64,000 nt of DNA, from contig NZ_SHNO01000001.1 in NCBI RefSeq assembly GCF_026262645.1, forward strand, positions 3,162,001 through 3,226,000. The letters run 5' to 3'. The stretch's first letter is position 1, and every line of letters begins with the position of its first letter. A program made the position numbers and the translations under genes. Under the pieces are notes generated by a model, which was given only the letters and a program-made list of their open reading frames with translations, searched no databases and was not told the origin of the DNA. Source of the DNA: Candidatus Marimicrobium litorale. Its GTDB lineage: Bacteria > Pseudomonadota > Gammaproteobacteria > Pseudomonadales > Halieaceae. Of this stretch, positions 18,102 to 27,127 are shown piece by piece.

Positions 18102-18445
18102 CTTGCGCCCGTTTCCGGCAGCGCCAGCGTAGTGGCGTGGTCACCGGGTCGTCAGTATTGGCGTTCAGTATGTCGCTGGATAACAGGAAGATGAGCTGCA
18201 ATGGTGCGCGAATGCGCCTCACAGAGCGCGTAGTTGCGGGTGAAAAACGTGCTCGATGTCGTTGTTGCGCCTGAAAAATTGAAGACTTGGATAATATCCC
18301 CCGTCTCAGGCTGGTGGGTGCACGGTGGACGGGTGCCACCATGGATCACTGCACTGGCGGTAGACCTAAGCAATCGGCTGCGGTGGCTAGCGGCCGCCAC
18401 AGCGATTGTATTCAGGCTACCAAGGCAGCCGGGGGCGCGTCAGTG
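18102..18445. other. Intergenic region between convergent genes
   Basis: The 344 bases between the alcohol dehydrogenase and the small minus-strand gene hold no supported gene. I see no hairpin with a T-tract. Confidence 0.3.
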
Positions 18446-18649
18446 TCAGGCGTAGGCTAACAGCACTTTGCCCGACTTTTGCTCCAGCGCCTGTAATTGC
18501 TGAAGCTGCTCTGCATTGAGCTGCGCAGGCTCGGAGCTACTGTCACAGTCCATAGCGACCAGGGTGACGCCCAGATTCTGCTCCAGCGTTTGTATATCTT
18601 TCAAATCCGATGGTCCAAGTTGCGCGGTGTAGAAAAGTGAAGAAGTCAT
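18446..18649 (-). CDS. Small hypothetical protein (67 aa)
   Basis: Not recognised. The sequence is acidic and glutamine-rich, with two alternating segments: 'LGPSDLKDIQTLEQNLGVTLVAM' near residues 10-32 and a C-terminal 'LQQLQALEQKSGKVLLAYA'. These look like two copies of an L-Q-x-L-E-x-x-x-G-x-x-L-(V/L)-A unit. GGAGG lies 8 bases before ATG 18649, which is good support for translation. The frame extends upstream to 18709 but that start has no ribosome site. A repeat-unit soluble protein is the best description. Confidence 0.6.
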   Translation of the reverse strand: MTSSLFYTAQLGPSDLKDIQTLEQNLGVTLVAMDCDSSSEPAQLNAEQLQQLQALEQKSGKVLLAYA

Positions 18650-18785
18650 GGGTGCCGCCCTCCGGTGAGATATATAAGGACTTACGGTAAGCGCCCTTGG
18701 GTGGATCATGTTTCAGGGCTGCTCTAGACAGTATAGTCCGGATAGATCAGGTGACCAGCAAAGGGTTTAGGCATGCGTTTGAGGC

Positions 18786-19604
18786 TTAGTCGAAAAACAC
18801 AAGCAGACGCGATTCAATGCTCTCCCGGGGCGGGGCGGTTTCTGGCGAAAAGGGATCATCGAACGCGGTGTGAATTGTTCTCGTAGCGATACCCGCAGTA
18901 GAAGAATCGAAGGTTTTTATGAGTAGTGCCTCGTTATTGGCGAGTTCGGGGTAGTAGTACCAGCGATGTGCTGGATTCCAGGTCGCCAGTTCGATCTCAC
19001 CAACGCGTTCCTTTGCACGTCGTTCCGATGCCACAAGGTCCTCCGGCGCAATAGTGGTTGCGTCGCAGCAGGCCATGGGGCTTCTGAGTACTGCGCCTGC
19101 TACTGAGCGCCACACGTTTACAATAGCGAAGCGTTTGGTAAAAACGTCTCTAGCTTGTCGAGCCCCTAATAAGTCGACGACACGCTGGTGGGCGGATTGA
19201 TCGGTGTAGTCGTTGTGAATAATGGCAGCGGGTTCTCGAGTATTTCGACGTGCGCGCACCTGTGCAGAATCAGACCTGAGTGTATGGTCGAATACCAATG
19301 CACGGGTACTTCCCGACGCTTGCATCACGAGCTCCGATATTTCCTGTTCGTAGAGCTGCTGTTGAAAGTCCAGACCATAGAATGTGTGAACATTGGTGTT
19401 ATGCCGAGCTAATGCGAAACTTTCTCGATCGAGGCTCGCAGCGGGTCGCACGTCTCGCGCGTCCTGAACGTTAATTTTTCTTTTTTCAAAGTCCGCGCTG
19501 ATATTCAGTGCGGCATCAGCGCCTGCCTCAGAGGCAAAGTACACCGGGCGCTTCTCGCCCGAAACGAGGTACGTGACCTCAATAGTGAGTGGAATATTTT
19601 TCAT
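18786..19604 (-). CDS. CmcJ/NvfI-family oxidoreductase-like protein
   Basis: A 272-residue protein resembling the CmcJ/AsaB/NvfI family, which includes cephamycin methoxylation protein CmcJ and the fungal iron/2-oxoglutarate endoperoxidase NvfI. Typical features are the HNDYT motif (His/Asp near residues 130-132), the NVWR motif, and a second histidine in TIHTAFDDP near residue 244. His-x-Asp...His would be the facial metal triad. ATG 19604 or GTG 19610 are both possible; neither has a clear ribosome site. It sits just upstream of nothing obvious on its strand, with an SDR gene 90 bases upstream in the same orientation, so the two may be co-transcribed. Substrate unknown. Confidence 0.72.
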   Translation of the reverse strand: MKNIPLTIEVTYLVSGEKRPVYFASEAGADAALNISADFEKRKINVQDARDVRPAASLDRESFALARHNTNVHTFYGLDFQQQLYEQEISELVMQASGSTRALVFDHTLRSDSAQVRARRNTREPAAIIHNDYTDQSAHQRVVDLLGARQARDVFTKRFAIVNVWRSVAGAVLRSPMACCDATTIAPEDLVASERRAKERVGEIELATWNPAHRWYYYPELANNEALLIKTFDSSTAGIATRTIHTAFDDPFSPETAPPRESIESRLLVFFD

Positions 19605-19694
19605 AGGCACACTGCGTCGGTCATTGTGTTTTCCGGTGTGACGCTAAAATCGCCGAAACGTTAAAAGCGTGAAAAAGATTATGCGGTAAATAGA

Positions 19695-20579
19695 CTATGG
19701 TCCCCGGTATTCAGGATCTCCCGGGGCTCTGTAAAAGTGCAGCGGACTGCGTTTTGCGTCGCTGCCATAATAATGGCCGCTAGCCGGCGGCATCCCGAAC
19801 AGTAAGAAGAGTATCGGTACGGTGCCATGTTCCGGTGGCTTCATGCCCAGATCAGCGGGTGAGGCGCCACTCGCTTTAGCCTGCGGTCGCGTTAAATCGG
19901 TCTCAATATAGCCGGGCGTGCAGGCGTTGATAAACAAGTCGGGATTTTCTCGCGCGAGCAGCATCGTATACAGGCTAACGCAGGCCTTGCTGAGGCCGTA
20001 TGCATTAATCGCTCCCAGCCCTAACGATTGGAAGTGCCGAGCGTCCTGTGGTCGGGAAACAACCGAACGCAGTAGCTTTTCGATTTCATCCCAGTTGACC
20101 GAAGCGTCCTGAAAAAACACACGCATCTTCTCGGAGCAAAGGCTGACGAACTTGGGCCCCGATGCGGATGAAATAGTGACAACGCGCCCCGCTGACTCAA
20201 CGAGTGGGATAAAAGCATCACAAATACGTTTTACGCCGATCGTGTTGGTATTCACGACGGCTTCCATATCGTTGGAGCCAAGGCCGATACCAGCATTATT
20301 CACTAGTCCGAATAGGGGAGAGGGGTCTGTTCCATGGCGTGTGGCAAGAGTGTCTCTTGCTCGCACAACAGATTGGTCGTCGGCGACATCAACTTGGAGC
20401 AGCTCCAGCCGGGAAGCGCGCGTCGGATGATGTTCACAGAGTGTATCAATGGCCGCCTGACCGCGCTCGATATCCCTTACGCCAAGAATTATTGCGGTAT
20501 CGTCGTGATGATCGAGAGCGGCCTCTACGGTAGCAAAGCCGATGCCCTTATTGGCACCGGTAATCAGGATCCGTTTCAT
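19695..20579 (-). CDS. Short-chain dehydrogenase/reductase
   Basis: A 294-residue NAD(P)-dependent SDR. Motifs: TGANKGIG near residue 9, the NNAG motif, the catalytic Ser in TISSASG, and YGLSKACVSLY giving Tyr and Lys. An insertion between Ser and Tyr (about residues 155-190) is characteristic of carbonyl-reductase-like SDRs. PGYIETD follows the active site. I start at ATG 20579 with GGGAG 8 bases upstream; the frame is open to 20669 but the Rossmann motif begins right after the chosen ATG. It is upstream of the CmcJ-like gene on the same strand and divergent from the luciferase-like gene. Confidence 0.9.
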   Translation of the reverse strand: MKRILITGANKGIGFATVEAALDHHDDTAIILGVRDIERGQAAIDTLCEHHPTRASRLELLQVDVADDQSVVRARDTLATRHGTDPSPLFGLVNNAGIGLGSNDMEAVVNTNTIGVKRICDAFIPLVESAGRVVTISSASGPKFVSLCSEKMRVFFQDASVNWDEIEKLLRSVVSRPQDARHFQSLGLGAINAYGLSKACVSLYTMLLARENPDLFINACTPGYIETDLTRPQAKASGASPADLGMKPPEHGTVPILFLLFGMPPASGHYYGSDAKRSPLHFYRAPGDPEYRGP

Positions 20580-20817
20580 GGTTATTCTCCCGGGGTGTCT
20601 GACTGACGATGGCCGCTTGCCCCGAATCCGGCTGACGCGTATCTTGCAGATATCGGATTTGGGTAGCAACCGCTATCTATGACTCAAATAGGCCCCTCAT
20701 TGGGGGCGAAATAAGACAAAATGTCAGCTCATCCGCGCAGAGTGGCTGTGTAGGCTAATCTGAAGGCGGGTTGGCCGCGTACAACACCGTTAACCAATAT
20801 CCTAGGAGGATTTGATA

Positions 20818-21699
20818 GTGAAGTTCACTTACCACGCCACCATGTGTGCTCCTGACCAGTACCTGCCCTTGGCCCTGGCTACCGAAGAAGCGGGGTTCGA
20901 TGGCTTCACCTTTCCAGACAGCATCTGCTATCCCGAGGAAGGGTCCGACGTATATCCCTACAACGACGACGGAACACGGGAGTTTCTCGATGGTGTGCCG
21001 TTCCTCGAGCCGTTTGTGGCCATACCCTACCTCGCTGCCAGAACCGAGAAGCTGCATTACACAACGTCGGTCATCAAATTGGCGATTCGACAGCCGGTTA
21101 TCGTAGCCAAGCAGCTGTCTTCGCTGGCTGTCATGTTGGGGGATCGTTTCGCTCTTGGCGTGGGCATCAGCCCATGGCCTGAGGATTTTGAAGCGTGTCA
21201 GATACCGTGGGAGAAGCGCGGCAAACGCATGGATGAAATGATGGAAATCATCAGTGGTTTGATGAGCGGGGAGTACTTTGGTTATGAGGGCGAAATCTTC
21301 AATATAGCGCCCCTCAAGCTGTGCCCAGTGCCAGAGCATCATATACCGCTTCTTGTCGGCGGGCACGCGAAACCCGCTCTGCGTCGGGCGGCGCGGTTGG
21401 GTGATGGCTGGGTGTCAGCCGGGTCTTCCCTGGATGAACTGCAGTCTATGATCGGGCAGATTGAAGAGTTCAGGAAAGAGTACAACCGCGATACCGGAGA
21501 ATTTCAATATCACGCGATGACCGAAGCTGCGTATTCTGCTCAAGGGCTGGATGATCTTACTCGCGCCGGTGTCACCGAAGTCATCATTGCCTTTCGTAAC
21601 CCCTACGACGGCAAGCCGGACACCCAGTCGCTTGAGGAAAAGATAGGGATGATCAACTGGTACGCGGAAAATGTGATCAAGCCCTATCGTGGCGCCTGA
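20818..21699 (+). CDS. LLM-class flavin-dependent oxidoreductase (luciferase-like, F420/FMN)
   Basis: A 293-residue TIM-barrel oxidoreductase of the bacterial luciferase-like family. Visible features: N-terminal 'ALATEEAGFDGFTFPDS' (about residues 19-35), the 'AIRQPVIVAKQ' segment with the conserved cofactor-contacting P-x-x-x-A-K, 'GVGISPWPEDFEA', 'GHAKPALRRAARLGDGW'. The shape resembles TIGR03619-type F420-dependent enzymes. F420 versus FMN cannot be settled here; gammaproteobacteria generally lack F420, so FMN is more likely unless F420 genes occur elsewhere. AGGAGGA lies 7 bases before GTG 20818, which fixes the start over TTG 20812. Confidence 0.88.
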   Translation: MKFTYHATMCAPDQYLPLALATEEAGFDGFTFPDSICYPEEGSDVYPYNDDGTREFLDGVPFLEPFVAIPYLAARTEKLHYTTSVIKLAIRQPVIVAKQLSSLAVMLGDRFALGVGISPWPEDFEACQIPWEKRGKRMDEMMEIISGLMSGEYFGYEGEIFNIAPLKLCPVPEHHIPLLVGGHAKPALRRAARLGDGWVSAGSSLDELQSMIGQIEEFRKEYNRDTGEFQYHAMTEAAYSAQGLDDLTRAGVTEVIIAFRNPYDGKPDTQSLEEKIGMINWYAENVIKPYRGA

Positions 21700-22579
21700 G
21701 GGGCCGTTTTTGATGCAGTGTGGGTCGCGTCCCCGGTCATGGCCTGGCGCTAACGGCGATTCTTCTGGTTGGGGTGCGCCCGGCGCCGCGTCATTACGCG
21801 GCACCGGTGGAGGTGAACGGTAACAGCGAAGCGTTCCGCGAGCCTGTTTCTCTGAGACGATTTCAGGCTGGGTTTACGTAGTGGCAGCACCGCCGGCCGG
21901 TAAGCCATCAGAGGTGTTTTTTGGGGCGACAGGCGCCGAGGCGGTCAGAGTGCCTCTTATTTATCCGAAAACCGCGCCCAGCCCTTCATAACGCACAGCG
22001 GCTTTCCACGGAGGGCGGGGACTTGCTCGTAGCCGGCTTGTCCGAGTTGATTGTGACGGCACGGTGGTTTGTATAACCGTGATCACTCAGCGCTGCATCC
22101 GCGCTATTCGGCTCAAGGGTGATGTGCACGGACAGACAGGCAGAGTTTATCGGGGTGTTGCGGAGAGCCAGTGCGGAGAGTGCCTTGGCACGGAGTCTTG
22201 GCGAACGCCCTGCGTCCCTTCATGTTGGTGACATAGCGCAGAGACGCGAGCACGCTGTGCGAGCATAACGTCAGCGTAACCGCTTTGTGCTCACCGCAGT
22301 GATTTCTGGCGGTTTTCGACGCACGCAGCGGGGGCCACATCCCCACAATCCGAAGACGGCCGGTGCATAAGGCAAAACCCACTGCGCGCTAGCTCCGTGC
22401 AAGTTTTTAGAAAAATGGTTGCTGCTTTTTAGCAAAGATCCCCGCTAGATTCGCGAGGCAAAGCCGGCCCTTTTTGGTATGCTCCGCACTGAGCCCAGAG
22501 CGACAGTTGTTAGGCACGGTGCGCCTCGTCTATCCTGTCTCGAAAGGGCGTATGTTTACCACCTTGGCGGGATTTTTGT
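21700..22579. other. Long intergenic region before the wax-ester genes
   Basis: About 880 bases with no supported gene. It contains a perfect 7-bp hairpin GCCGCGT-CATT-ACGCGGC (21785-21802), 85 bases after the luciferase-like gene, without a T-tract, and CACGGT/ACCGTG (22060-22065/22076-22081). A minus-strand frame at 22113-22382 (89 codons, rich in Arg, Cys and Thr) has no family match and no ribosome site. It may carry the promoter of the acyl reductase gene, which I could not pinpoint. Confidence 0.35.
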
Positions 22580-24643
22580 ATGCATTACTTTGTTACTGGC
22601 GGAACGGGCTTTATTGGGCGGTTTCTGGTGCCGAGGCTACTGGAGCGGGGGGGTACGGTGCATGTTTTGGTCCGACCCGGTTCCGAGTCGAAGTTAGAGG
22701 CTCTGCGAGTTCGCATGGGGGTCAGCAAGCAGCGGTTGCGGGTGGTGAAGGGCGATCTACGCAAACGCAACCTCGGCGTCGCACCTGCAACGATTAAACG
22801 ACTGCATGGATTGGGGATAGCCCATTTTTTCCACCTCGCTGCCATCTACGACATCGCCGCTCCCGCTCAAGAGCAAATCGATAGCAACGTTACCGGAACA
22901 GAGCAGGCCGTTGACCTTGCGCGAAAACTGGGGGCGGGCTGTTTTCACCATGTGAGCAGTATTGCTGCCGCTGGCCTGTACCAGGGAAGTTTCACTGAGG
23001 AGATGCTGGAGGAGGCTGGCGATCGGGATAATCCCTACTTTCGTACCAAGCACGATGCCGAGGTGATTGTGCGCGGCATTGAGGATATGGCTTATCGCAT
23101 ATATCGTCCCGGTATTGTGGTGGGGGATTCCTACACCGGTGAAATTGACAAGATCGACGGCCCGTACTTTTTCTTTCCCATCATCAAGGCACTGGGTGAT
23201 TCATTACCCTCGTGGATGCGCAGCCTGGTATTCGCAGGCGGCAAGCTCAATATTGTGCCTGTGGACTATGTGGTAGAGGCCATGGACTATCTCGCCCACG
23301 AGGAAGGCCTCGATGGCGGGTGTTATTACCTGACGCAGGAGCAGGAGCTCGCTGTTGGCGAGCTGATTCAAATCTTGCTGCGAACTGCGGGCGGGCCGGG
23401 TTTGACCGTGATTCCGGGTGAGGGCTCTGCAGCGGTGCTGGGGCGCGCCGGGAAGGTATTGGGCCGAGTGCCGGGCGTAGAGACCGCTACCCGCCGCTTG
23501 ATGGAACAGGCAGGAATTCCGGGGGAGGCAATGAAATTCATGACCTACCCCACTCATTTCGACAGTACCGCGACGCGAGCAATTCTGGATCCGGCGGGAA
23601 TTGTGTGTCCCGAGTTCGAACAGTATGCGGGGGCGCTGTGGGACTATTGGCTGAACGATATCGACGAGCCACCTGCGCCTGCGCACAGCATGCAGGTAGT
23701 TAGCGCGTTCAGGGCAATGGCTGCCCGCTCACTGCAAGGGCAGGATAGCGAGGCCCTCATGAAAGCGGTAAGAGGGCAGGTCGTGATGGTAACAGGCGCT
23801 ACCTCCGGCATTGGGCATGAGGCGGCGTTAAAGCTTGCCAATGCTGGCGCGATCGTTCTGTTAGTCGCTCGCACGGTAGAGAAGCTGCAGGATACCGAGA
23901 AACAGATTGCGGACTCTGCGGGTAAGGCTTACAGCTATCGCTGCGACCTGGCTGATGGAGTGGATTGCGATCATTTGGTGGAACGTGTGCTGTTAGAGCA
24001 TGGCCGTGTGGATATCCTTATCAACAATGCGGGGCGCTCCATACGCCGCTCCGTTGAGTCTTCGTTTGATCGTTATCATGATTTTGAGCGCACCATGCAG
24101 TTGAACTATTTTGGTTCACTTAAGCTGATACTGGGGTTTACCCCCGGCATGTTGCAGCGTGGCCGGGGTCAGGTTATTAATATATCTTCAATCGGAGTGC
24201 TGGCCAGTCCGCCAAGGTTTTCTGCATACGTAGCATCCAAAGCGGCTCTCGATGCGTTCAGTTGGTGTGCCGCTGCGGAGTTTGCCCACCGCAAGGTGCA
24301 GTTCACCACTATCAATATGCCCTTGGTAAAGACGCCTATGATTGCACCGACCAAGTTATATGATGCATTTCCCACCCTGACGCCCGAGCAGGCGGCTACT
24401 CTCATCATGAAAGCGATTGTAGCCAAGCCAAAGCGCGTCGCCACAGGTCTGGGGCTGGTAGGGGCAGTAGCGCAGGCGCTTGCACCCAATTCGAGCGAAT
24501 TCGTCCTCAACCAGGCGTATCATTTGTTTCCAGACAGTGCGGCAGCGGCGGGCGCAGAGGGAGAGGAAGCAATCGGGGCGCGTTCGCCGAGAGATATCGC
24601 TCGGCAACTGTTCGCGCAGGTTTTGCCGGGGGTTCACTGGTAA
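22580..24643 (+). CDS. Two-domain SDR, bifunctional fatty acyl-CoA reductase-like (candidate)
   Basis: A 687-residue protein with two Rossmann domains. The N-terminal extended-SDR domain (about 1-360) has TGGTGFIG at residues 6-13 and Tyr153/Lys157 in YFRTK. The C-terminal classical-SDR domain (about 398-640) has TGATSGIG at 405-412, NNAG near 482, and Tyr550/Lys554 in YVASK. This size and arrangement match the bacterial bifunctional acyl-CoA reductases of Marinobacter (Maqu_2220 type) and mycobacterial AcrA1, which reduce fatty acyl-CoA to aldehyde and then to fatty alcohol. Homologues with unproven activity also exist, so function is by architecture. Its stop lies 11 bases before the preferred start of the WS/DGAT gene. 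That partner strengthens the reading as a wax-ester module. Confidence 0.8.
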   Translation: MHYFVTGGTGFIGRFLVPRLLERGGTVHVLVRPGSESKLEALRVRMGVSKQRLRVVKGDLRKRNLGVAPATIKRLHGLGIAHFFHLAAIYDIAAPAQEQIDSNVTGTEQAVDLARKLGAGCFHHVSSIAAAGLYQGSFTEEMLEEAGDRDNPYFRTKHDAEVIVRGIEDMAYRIYRPGIVVGDSYTGEIDKIDGPYFFFPIIKALGDSLPSWMRSLVFAGGKLNIVPVDYVVEAMDYLAHEEGLDGGCYYLTQEQELAVGELIQILLRTAGGPGLTVIPGEGSAAVLGRAGKVLGRVPGVETATRRLMEQAGIPGEAMKFMTYPTHFDSTATRAILDPAGIVCPEFEQYAGALWDYWLNDIDEPPAPAHSMQVVSAFRAMAARSLQGQDSEALMKAVRGQVVMVTGATSGIGHEAALKLANAGAIVLLVARTVEKLQDTEKQIADSAGKAYSYRCDLADGVDCDHLVERVLLEHGRVDILINNAGRSIRRSVESSFDRYHDFERTMQLNYFGSLKLILGFTPGMLQRGRGQVINISSIGVLASPPRFSAYVASKAALDAFSWCAAAEFAHRKVQFTTINMPLVKTPMIAPTKLYDAFPTLTPEQAATLIMKAIVAKPKRVATGLGLVGAVAQALAPNSSEFVLNQAYHLFPDSAAAAGAEGEEAIGARSPRDIARQLFAQVLPGVHW

Positions 24644-24654
24644 TGGGAGATACA

Positions 24655-26061
24655 ATGCAGCCACTTTCAGACATTGATGCCCTGTTTTTGAATCTGGACA
24701 CACGTAATACGCCAATGCATATCGGCAGTTTGAGTATATATGATCAGTCTAAAGCCCCGGGCGGCTTTCTGCGTTTCACCGACATACTCGCCTATTATCG
24801 CTCGCGTCTGGACCGGGCCAAAGTGTTCCGCCGGCGCAGGGTCAACGTGCCATTCAATCTGGGCAATCCCTATTGGATTGAAGACCCGGAATTTGATATC
24901 GAGTTTCATATTCGACATATCGCGCTGCCAGAACCGCGGGACTGGCGACAGCTAACCATACTTGCGGCCCGACTGTTTTCGCGTCCCCTGGACCTCAATA
25001 AACCTTTATGGGAGGTCTATGTTATCGAGGGGCTCGATAGTATTGACGGAATCGCGCCCAATAGTTTTGCTCTTTTACACAAGGTTCATCATTCCGCCAT
25101 TGACGGGGTGTCCGGCGCAGAGTTGCTGGCTGCGACGCATGAGTTGGGTCCGGATTATGACATTCCTGCAACGTCACGCTATGACGGGTGGCAGGCTGGT
25201 AGCATGCCTTCAGATCTGGCGATGTACGTGAACGGCTTGATACAGTCCACGCGCATGCCGGGCAAATACGCCCGCTATATGCGAAACTTTGCGGGCCGCT
25301 GGGTGGACGCGCGGCAATGGCTTCAGGGCGGTCATCGTTCCATGCAGGTGGCCCCGGACAGTCCCTTCAATCAGGGCGTGACACCGCACCGCGTTTTTGA
25401 TGGTGTGCGCTTTTCTCTGGAGCAGATAAAGGCGGTAAAAAACAGAGTCGAGGGGTGCACTGTAAACGATGTCATTATCGCTATCTGTGGTGGTGGTATG
25501 CATAAGTATCTCGCTAGTCGAGAAGAAGGTATAAGCGACAGCCTCCTGGCGATGATGCCCAAGTCGACGCGCAGCGAAGCTGCCATGCGAGACGAGGGCA
25601 ATCAGATTTCCATTATGCGGGTAGCGATTGGCTCGCATATCGAGGATGCTCGGGAGCGCTTGGAATTTGTTCGCGACTCCACGCATGATGCCAAGGAACT
25701 TCTGTCGATCCTTGGTGAGGACGTAGTGGCAGAAACGCTCGCTTTGATCAGCCCTGCGGTCGCCAACTTGGCGGGCAAGGTGTTAATGGCGACGGGTTTG
25801 TCGGAATCGGTCAGGATGTTTAATACGGTCGTCACCAATGTGCCTGGTCCTCCTGTGCCGCTTTACTTCATGGGCTGTGAAATGCAGCAATTCTATGGCA
25901 TGGGGCCTGCTGCAAGTGGCCTAGGGTTGTTTCAGGTGGTCTTTAGCTATAATGGTATAGTCAGTATAGGTTGTGTCAGTTGCCGCGAGATGATGCCCGA
26001 TCCGGCCTTCTATGCCCGCTGCCTGGAGGAGGCATACCAGGAAATGCTGGAGCTTGGCTGA
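24655..26061 (+). CDS. WS/DGAT family acyltransferase (wax-ester synthase / diacylglycerol acyltransferase)
   Basis: A 468-residue acyl-CoA-dependent O-acyltransferase making wax esters from fatty alcohols or triacylglycerol from diacylglycerol. The catalytic motif H-H-x-x-x-D-G is intact as HHSAIDG at residues 145-151. The C-terminal domain begins with the conserved N-D-V region (NDVIIAICGGG) and includes 'NVPGPPVPLYFMG' and 'SIGCVSC'. Two ATGs are possible: 24643, overlapping the upstream TAA by one base, and 24655, which has GGGAG six bases before it and begins at the family's usual MQPLSDID-like start. Either way it is translationally linked to the acyl reductase. Confidence 0.9.
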   Translation: MQPLSDIDALFLNLDTRNTPMHIGSLSIYDQSKAPGGFLRFTDILAYYRSRLDRAKVFRRRRVNVPFNLGNPYWIEDPEFDIEFHIRHIALPEPRDWRQLTILAARLFSRPLDLNKPLWEVYVIEGLDSIDGIAPNSFALLHKVHHSAIDGVSGAELLAATHELGPDYDIPATSRYDGWQAGSMPSDLAMYVNGLIQSTRMPGKYARYMRNFAGRWVDARQWLQGGHRSMQVAPDSPFNQGVTPHRVFDGVRFSLEQIKAVKNRVEGCTVNDVIIAICGGGMHKYLASREEGISDSLLAMMPKSTRSEAAMRDEGNQISIMRVAIGSHIEDARERLEFVRDSTHDAKELLSILGEDVVAETLALISPAVANLAGKVLMATGLSESVRMFNTVVTNVPGPPVPLYFMGCEMQQFYGMGPAASGLGLFQVVFSYNGIVSIGCVSCREMMPDPAFYARCLEEAYQEMLELG

Positions 26062-26147
26062 GTCGCTTTACAAAATAATGCGCGGCGATATACCGGATCT
26101 TTCATTGTGGCTGCGAAAAAATACAATAATGCCGATGCCTTGAATCG

Positions 26148-27059
26148 ATGATCGATAGTCCTTTGCGCGCTATAGCACCATCAGAGATCGCTAGCCTATA
26201 CCGTGACGGTGCGGTTTTGCTGAAGAACGTATTGCCACAGCGCTGGCTCAATATTTTGGAAGAAGGACTGGAACAGGCCAATCGGCAGCCGGGAGGTATG
26301 TCCAGTAACGTCGATGGGCCGTTGCGAATAGATCAGTTTCCTTCGAGTCAGTCGCCCGCGCTTGCGCGGTTTGTTGCCGAGTCTCCGATAGCCGAATTGG
26401 TAGGAAGGGTTTTGGATTCCCCGGTACGTTTCTACATGGACCAGATGTTTTACAAGCCTGCCGGCGAGATAGAGCCTACGCCCTGGCACCAGGACACCTG
26501 TTACTACAACATTGAGGGTCAAGACCTTGTGCGCGCCTGGGTCAGCCCCGACCCTGTGCCAAGGGAGATCAGTATGGAGGTTGTGAGAGGTTCCCACCGT
26601 TGGAATGTTACTTATCACAGTTGGGTGGGGCGGCCATTGGAGGAGGACCCGGAAGGCGCCGAGCGCGCAATAAAGGCTATGGCTGCTGGTGAGCCGGTGA
26701 TCGGGGTCGAAGCACACAAGACATGGTCTTACGCTAATGCCTTTCGTGATAAATCCATGCCCGCAGCGCCCGATATCGCGACCTACAAGGATTCCTTCGA
26801 CATTTTGGGTTGGGACTTTGAGCCGGGCGATGTCCTGCTATTTCATGGGCACATCCTTCACGGAGCGGAGGGCGGCTGCCATTCTACCCAGCCGCGCAGA
26901 GCGCATGCCTCTATGTGGGCAGGCAATGATATTCGCTATATGCACCGTCTGGGTCAGGTGGTTCCGGACCCTGAAGGCCTCTACCGGTACAAGCCCCGAA
27001 GCGGAGATTTGCTGGCGTCATTTCCCGATATATTCCCTATTGTGTGGCAGCCCCGGTAG
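26148..27059 (+). CDS. Phytanoyl-CoA dioxygenase (PhyH) family protein
   Basis: A 303-residue Fe(II)/2-oxoglutarate-dependent oxygenase. The metal triad reads His114 and Asp116 in WHQDTCYY, with a distal His near 238 in HGHILHGAEGG and a 2-oxoglutarate-binding Arg near 251 in RRAHASMW. Alpha-hydroxylation of a branched or long acyl chain is the archetype, but bacterial members have very diverse substrates. ATG 26148 starts 86 bases after the wax-synthase stop on the same strand. Ribosome-binding site is weak. A role in modifying a lipid product of the preceding genes is inference. Confidence 0.85.
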   Translation: MIDSPLRAIAPSEIASLYRDGAVLLKNVLPQRWLNILEEGLEQANRQPGGMSSNVDGPLRIDQFPSSQSPALARFVAESPIAELVGRVLDSPVRFYMDQMFYKPAGEIEPTPWHQDTCYYNIEGQDLVRAWVSPDPVPREISMEVVRGSHRWNVTYHSWVGRPLEEDPEGAERAIKAMAAGEPVIGVEAHKTWSYANAFRDKSMPAAPDIATYKDSFDILGWDFEPGDVLLFHGHILHGAEGGCHSTQPRRAHASMWAGNDIRYMHRLGQVVPDPEGLYRYKPRSGDLLASFPDIFPIVWQPR

Positions 27060-27127
27060 GCCGTTTGTCAGCTTGGCTAACGCGTTAAATATGTTTTCAC
27101 CTGTCTGGATAAAGGGAGCACACAAAG

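Noticed and set aside
21785-21802. 7-bp hairpin after the luciferase-like gene as terminator
   Set aside because: No T-tract follows; kept only as part of the intergenic description.
22113-22382. 89-codon minus-strand frame before the acyl reductase
   Set aside because: Arg/Cys/Thr-rich, no ribosome-binding site, no family features; looks like a chance frame.
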